Below are positions 41,467-64,000 of a stretch of 64,000 bases of DNA, in pieces. Numbering within the stretch: the first letter of the stretch is position 1; each line of letters opens with the position of its first letter. The notes beneath the pieces are model-generated. The model worked only from the letters and a program-made list of their open reading frames with translations, made no database searches and was not told the DNA's origin. The position numbers and the translations under genes are program-made. Origin of the DNA: Ochotona curzoniae (Eukaryota; Chordata; Mammalia; Lagomorpha; Ochotonidae); NCBI RefSeq assembly GCF_017591425.1, contig NW_024467101.1, forward strand, positions 12,226,918 through 12,290,917, written 5' to 3'.

Positions 41467-41808
41467 TCCCATACCTCTGTGACTACAGTACCCGGTGCCA
41501 TGGTAGCCCTCAGGGCTACGTGCTTGGTTAGGTGCCTACAAGTCTATTGGTTTTATGTGTGTGCATGCCTGCCTGCCTGGCTGCTGACATGGACACAAAG
41601 GCAGGTGGCTGCTCCCGGTGCCTTATCTCACTGCCCCCGTACGTGAAGGAGATACAAACCCACCGGCAGCTCTGGGCTGTCCTTCGACCCATCGGGATCC
41701 AGATCTGCTTGTCTTGGCTCTGAGCACTGGACATGCGCTGTGCTAACTCAGACTCTAACACAGCCCTGGCAGTTCAGCCCCCTCCCTCTCCCGCAGTGTC
41801 AGGTGCGG

Positions 41809-41824
41809 CCTCCAGGGGGCACTA
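41809..41824 (+). promoter_or_regulatory. CTCF-like motif, forward
   Basis: CCTCCAGGGGGCACTA in the interval between ACACB and FOXN4, close to the common CCTCTAGGGGGCAGTA form of the CTCF motif. Confidence 0.45.
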
Positions 41825-41944
41825 GAGCAGAGCGGGTCTTCCCTTGAATAGCTTCCTGAGGCCTCATTCCAGCGCAAAGCCAGCAGGGGATATGATGTCA
41901 GTCTCTCTCCCTTTTCTCTTCTCCCCCTCCCTCTCTCAAGGACT

Positions 41945-42130
41945 GGTTCACTCCGTACAACAGTCAGAACTGGGAACCCACCCACGTCTTCCACGTGGTC
42001 CACAGGGAATCACCTGCTGCCTCCCAAGGAGTGCATTTGCAGGGAGCTGGGCTTAAAGGCAGAACTAGGGACTTGAACCCAGGCACCCCAATATGAGTAT
42101 GACAGCTTAACCACTGCACCAAACACCTGC
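41945..42130 (-). repeat. Old CSINE fragment
   Basis: 'tggttcactccgtacaac', 'gggacttgaacccaggcacc', 'cttaaccactgcaccaaac'. Confidence 0.6.
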
Positions 42131-42789
42131 TCTGCATCTTCACATCTGACACCACCTCTCCTGCTCCCCTTTCCTCGCCATGTCCCCTCACACATCCGCT
42201 TCACGCTCTCTTGTGGTGTCAGAGCTTGTAACATTGGCCTCTGACTCCATGGGGACCCAGCTTCCACTTCCTGTGGTCAGAGGTAAACATCAGACCCCAC
42301 TGTGGGTTTCTGCTGCCTTTCCATGCAATCACCCAGCAGCTTAGGGTGCCTGCTCCTGGCTTAGCACCCCAGGAGGAGGTAGAGGAGGGCGCCCTAACCC
42401 ATAACCTTTGCAGGGACCCTGGACTGGTGTGCAGTGGCCACGGCCAAGGCCACATCTGCCACTCCGTTGCTAAGGGTGGCTGTCAGCTACAGAGCTCCTG
42501 GGTCACAGGGTCCCCCCAGGAGCCCAGCCAGTGAGAACAGGTGAGCAACAGAAAGAGGACTGGCAGGACCTGGGCAGTGCAGACTCCCTCTCCCGGCCTG
42601 TGCTGCACCCCAGGGGACCCCGTTCAGGATGTGGCTGACCACAGGCATCCCTCATACATCTTTACTTGCTAGCCACATACATGCGAGTCTGGGCTCCGCA
42701 CTGAGGCTGCCATACAGTGTCTGGGTGGGCTGGAGAGCTCAGCATTTTATGGGCACATCCTTTTGCTATTATCCTGGGCAGCAAGGCAC
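42131..42789. other. Intergenic, nothing recognised
   Basis: No gene or clear repeat seen downstream of both poly(A) sites. Confidence 0.4.
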
Positions 42790-42915
42790 CTTCTTTACTC
42801 CCCTGAGCCTCAACCTCTTCATCTGTAAAATGGGTGTAAATAACTACTAAGTCACTGCCAGTGGGCTGCTGAGAGGCTTGAGTGAGCTATCCTGGGCCTG
42901 GCACACAGCAAGTGC
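42790..42915 (-). repeat. MIR
   Basis: 'cctcttcatctgtaaaatggg' (in part) and 'cctggcacacagcaagtgcc' are antisense MIR hallmarks. Confidence 0.7.
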
Positions 42916-43299
42916 CATGAACTGGGACATCTCTCACTGCCTGATCCCAGAAGCCCACCCGTAGGGATGCTGCCCTGAGGTTTGGCATCCAGACCCCAGT
43001 GCCACTCTCCGCCAACCTCTCTGAGCCACAGTCAACAGCTACAGTGTCTGCCTGGGACAAGGGTGCCCAGCAAGTGTCTGGTACCAAGGGACGGTTAATT
43101 TGCCTGCTGCCCCAGTTTCTGGTGTGTCAGCTAGGAGCTCGTTGTCAGAAGACCCATTTCTACATTTCCTTGGGAAGCCTCCGTTTCCTGTACCTGTAAG
43201 CCTGCTGCTTTCACCCTTGGGGTGAGAGAAGTGAGTGACCTATTTATCCTGTAGCCCCACTCCTTGCACCCGCCCGAGTCTCAGAGCAGCCATCCAGTC

Positions 43300-43305
43300 T
43301 TTATT
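43300..43305 (-). promoter_or_regulatory. FOXN4: FOXN4 poly(A) signal AATAAA
   Basis: TTTATT on the plus strand reads AATAAA on the minus strand. It is the first canonical hexamer downstream of the FOXN4 stop codon. Confidence 0.65.
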
Positions 43306-43760
43306 GAGAAACAGTTCATCAACGCGCACAGTCTTGGGCTGGTCCCATCATTGGGTCTTCATTAGCAGTTTGTGGACGGGGGTGTGGGTGGGTGGGAAAG
43401 AAGCCCTGCCGCACGAAGCAGGAGTCACAGCTGGACAGCTCTGGGCTTATGTCTCCAGAGGATGTATGCCCCATAAAAAGTTCTAGAACCAAGAATGCCT
43501 TTAAAAGACCCTTGGAGATGGGGATCTGAACCATTACCTCCCTGGCAGCTGGCTAGCTGCTGCTGAGAAAGCCCAACACCAGGTCCTGGGGTTCTGCAGC
43601 TCCCAGCATGGCAGCCAAACAGCTAGCTGGTTGGTGGAGGCGGGTGGGGTTAGGGGGAGGGATGCGTCACCTCTGTCTTGACAGTCACAGGTTCTTCCTC
43701 TGCTACAAGAACCCTTCCACCTTCCTTTCCCCACCCTGAACCCAGTCGTCTGCAGAAGCT

Positions 43761-43814
43761 GCACTTGGAAAGCCAGCTGTTGGCCGTGCACTTGGAAAGC
43801 CAGCTGTTGGCCGT
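43761..43814 (-). repeat. Perfect 27-bp tandem duplication in the FOXN4 3' UTR
   Basis: Two identical copies of a 27-bp unit beginning gcacttggaaagcc, at 43761-43787 and 43788-43814. Confidence 0.9.
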
Positions 43815-44634
43815 GGGCCATAGCAGGTGCCACCAATGAATATTCTACCTTGTCTCTGCTGTGGACTAAGCTTTGTGTGATGCTGTTTGCTTTCCCTCTA
43901 TCTGGGGCTATCTGAAACCCCAGTGCAAGACACACCCCCTTCTTCCTCCCACATATGCCCTTAGGGAGTACCCCTTCCCCTGCTAAACTCCAGAATGCAA
44001 TGGAACCGATCTGGTCTATGACATGTGAAAAATAGGGTGCTTCCCAGTCTCAAAAGTGCTGTTTGTAAAAAGATGTCTGACTGCCGAGGCAGCCTGAAGC
44101 CCACCACGGGATGTGGGTAGGGATGGAGGTGGAGTGTGCAGGCCACGGTAAATATAAATAAGTGTACACATGGGCCTGGCATCCAGCAGGGCAGTCCTAA
44201 GAGACTGCACAAGCAGGGTTGGGGACCACGTGGGACAGGCTCCCCTTTCACAGTTCAATCCCAATTTGGAGTTCAATGGGAAGTTCATGATTATTCTGTG
44301 CTGGAGCCTGAGACGTGCGGCACCCCCTTAACTGAAGAATACACAATAAGGCCTCTCCCACTGGGCTACGATTGTGGCATCCCAGAGTGGGCACAGCTTG
44401 TGTTGGAGGGAGGTGTGTGTGGGCAGGGGGAGGGCTGGCCACCCAGCAACTGGCCTGGAGCAGTCTTCTTCGTGCGGTTTGTCCACCTTCCTCTGTCCTT
44501 CTGGCGTGGGAAAGTTCCAGAAGCTTCTTGTGCGAGGCTTGAATGGGGAGGGAAGGCCTCTCCCCTCTAGGAATGCCCCATTTTCAGCCCCGGAGCTAGC
44601 TGTGACTAGTCGTCCAGCAGGTGGAGCCGGCGGC

Positions 44635-62823
<18,189 letters not shown>

Positions 62824-63295
62824 CCTGGGTGAGCTGTCACTCTATCATGTCCTTGGGGAGGGCAGACTGGGAAAGACAAGCAGAAGACAAACTCTGGTGA
62901 CTCCTGCCTAGGGGCGTCCTCAGCCCATCCCCCTGGGGATGGAGGTGCAGGTCCCTTCCAACGGTAGGAGCAGGGCCCAGGGAAGCCCCTAAAATCTAGT
63001 CGTCAGTCTTGGCAAATTGTATTTGCAAGAGGGGGACGGGACGAAAGAAACCTCTCCCCCACCAGGCAACACCAGTACCTTCCCGGTCCTCTCCCCACCC
63101 CCCCCCAAAAAAAACCCACAAAGTACCCAAAACCTCTGGGAGTCCCCCAAGGGTCTCCAACTCCACGCTGGAGAACAGAGAAACCCACCTAGGGCTGTCG
63201 CTGTGCACCGCCCTCCCCAACACACCAGCCTCTGCAGAATTCTGAGGTCGGGGGAGGGGGACTCTCAGAGCCAGGGGTGAAGGCACACACCCCAC

Positions 63296-63311
63296 AGCAG
63301 CGCCCCCTCCG
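63296..63311 (-). promoter_or_regulatory. CTCF-like motif, reverse
   Basis: AGCAGCGCCCCCTCCG on the plus strand, a CTCF core on the minus strand beside the FOXN4 promoter. It points toward the forward motifs in ACACB. Confidence 0.4.
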
Positions 63312-63366
63312 CGCACCCCACCTTCCTTGCGGGCTCCTAGCCGTGCCCAGCTCGGCAGAGCAGTAC

Positions 63367-63475
63367 CTGGAGGCGATCCTCGCGGGGACACGGCCGCCGG
63401 CACTGCGGGGGTGTGCAGGGCTTCTGGATGGGGCGAGGGGGGCTCCCCAGCACTCGCCCCCTCGCGCTCTGCAAT
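63367..63475 (-). other. FOXN4: FOXN4 candidate non-coding exon 1
   Basis: A donor CTCCAG|GTACTG (last exonic base 63367) lies within CpG-rich sequence, 500 bp upstream of exon 2. The 5' end near 63475 is placed about 30 bp downstream of a TTTAAA box. No transcript evidence is visible, so the boundaries are inferred. Confidence 0.45.
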
Positions 63476-63502
63476 TTGGCCGCGATCGCAGCTCGAACCG
63501 TT

Positions 63503-63508
63503 TTTAAA
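63503..63508 (-). promoter_or_regulatory. TATA-like box
   Basis: The minus strand reads AAATTTAAAAACGG. If functional, it would place transcription initiation near 63475. Confidence 0.3.
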
Positions 63509-63537
63509 TTTCCCTCTCTGGAGCTGTCCAACTGCGA

Positions 63538-63546
63538 GCATGCGCA
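63538..63546. promoter_or_regulatory. NRF1-like site
   Basis: GCATGCGCA, close to the NRF1 consensus (YGCGCAYGCGCR), inside the FOXN4 CpG-rich promoter. Confidence 0.4.
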
Positions 63547-64000
63547 GTAGCCGTGCCGGAGGGGGGTTTGTTCTTTCTCCCCCCACCCCCCCAGGGGTCA
63601 GTTACAGGGCAGGGTCAGGGGATTGCAGCGGGCGGCTTCCAGCGGCGGTCCCGGCGCTCCGGGGGTGGAGGGGGATGCTGGACAGGCGTGGGCGGGGCAG
63701 GGACATCCCTCTCCCTGTTCAGACTTTGCCCATTGCGTGCCCGCGAGCATGCGTGGAGAGGATGATTTGGGTCAGGAGAATTGAGTTGCAAAAGAATGCC
63801 CCGAGCATGAAAATTTGCAATCGGTTGGAGCCGGGCACCAAGGCAGAGATCTGTCTCCAGCCCTTCTGTTCTCTCCACTGAGGGGACATGGGCCAGGGAC
63901 ACAGAGTTGGGGGGCCCATCAGATGGACTCTGGTCAGCGTTACCTGTCCCTTTAAGAAAGTTTGTACCCGCGTGGCGGGGAGGAGGGCGGCTTGGAGCCC

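Larger units (their letters stand above)
43285..44634 (-). other. FOXN4: FOXN4 3' UTR
   Basis: About 1.35 kb from the stop codon to just past the minus-strand AATAAA at 43305-43300. It contains a perfect 27-bp tandem duplication (43761-43814). The exact end is inferred. Confidence 0.65.
63300..63760 (-). promoter_or_regulatory. FOXN4: FOXN4 CpG-rich promoter region
   Basis: GC-rich and rich in CpG, unlike the rest of the window. On the minus strand, in order, it holds a G-run (complement of 63578-63592), an NRF1-like GCATGCGCA core (63538-63546), a TATA-like TTTAAA (63503-63508) and GCGATCGC (63482-63489). Position relative to exon 2 and the FOXN4 strand fits the gene's promoter. No island calculation was made. 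Confidence 0.6.

Overview
The window is mammalian nuclear DNA, almost certainly from a lagomorph and most likely a pika (Ochotona). The intron density is vertebrate, and the two protein-coding genes are unmistakable mammalian orthologues. The introns are packed with tRNA-derived C-type SINEs (CSINE), which are specific to lagomorphs. The youngest copy (2350-2690) reads like the pika consensus as I know it rather than the rabbit one. There is no prokaryotic, viral or CRISPR content.

Layout. (1) About 1-38970, plus strand: the 3' 56% of ACACB (acetyl-CoA carboxylase 2). Thirty-two consecutive coding exons (1460-37757) splice into one open frame of 1375 residues plus a stop. They cover the C-terminal part of the central regulatory region and the whole carboxyltransferase domain. 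The biotin carboxylase and biotin carboxyl carrier domains lie upstream of the window. A 3' UTR of about 1.2 kb ends at an AATAAA at 38945. Two introns use GC donors. (2) About 38970-43300: a convergent intergenic gap of 4.3 kb, with CSINE and MIR fragments and a CpG-containing stretch near 40.6-41.0 kb. (3) About 43300-63475, minus strand: all of FOXN4, a forkhead transcription factor. It has nine coding exons (62823 down to 44635), a probable non-coding first exon in a CpG-rich promoter near 63.4-63.5 kb, and a poly(A) signal at 43305-43300. The predicted protein is 514 residues.

The ACACB-FOXN4 tail-to-tail order matches the human locus on 12q24.11. The two genes are not known to act together. 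ACACB makes malonyl-CoA at the mitochondrial surface and so limits fatty-acid oxidation in muscle, heart and liver. FOXN4 specifies retinal amacrine/horizontal cells and spinal V2b interneurons.

The most interesting observations are: loss of the canonical FOXN4 start codon by a 2-bp deletion that moves initiation to the equivalent of Met10; two CAGCAG tandem acceptors in consecutive FOXN4 introns; two GC-AG introns in ACACB; an AT-rich palindrome in the last ACACB intron; a perfect (CA) array of about 224 bp just inside a FOXN4 intron; forward CTCF-like motifs facing a reverse one at the FOXN4 promoter; several nested SINE insertions with target-site duplications; and a sharp drop in CSINE density in the large 5' FOXN4 intron. 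I found no evidence of an undescribed multi-gene system.
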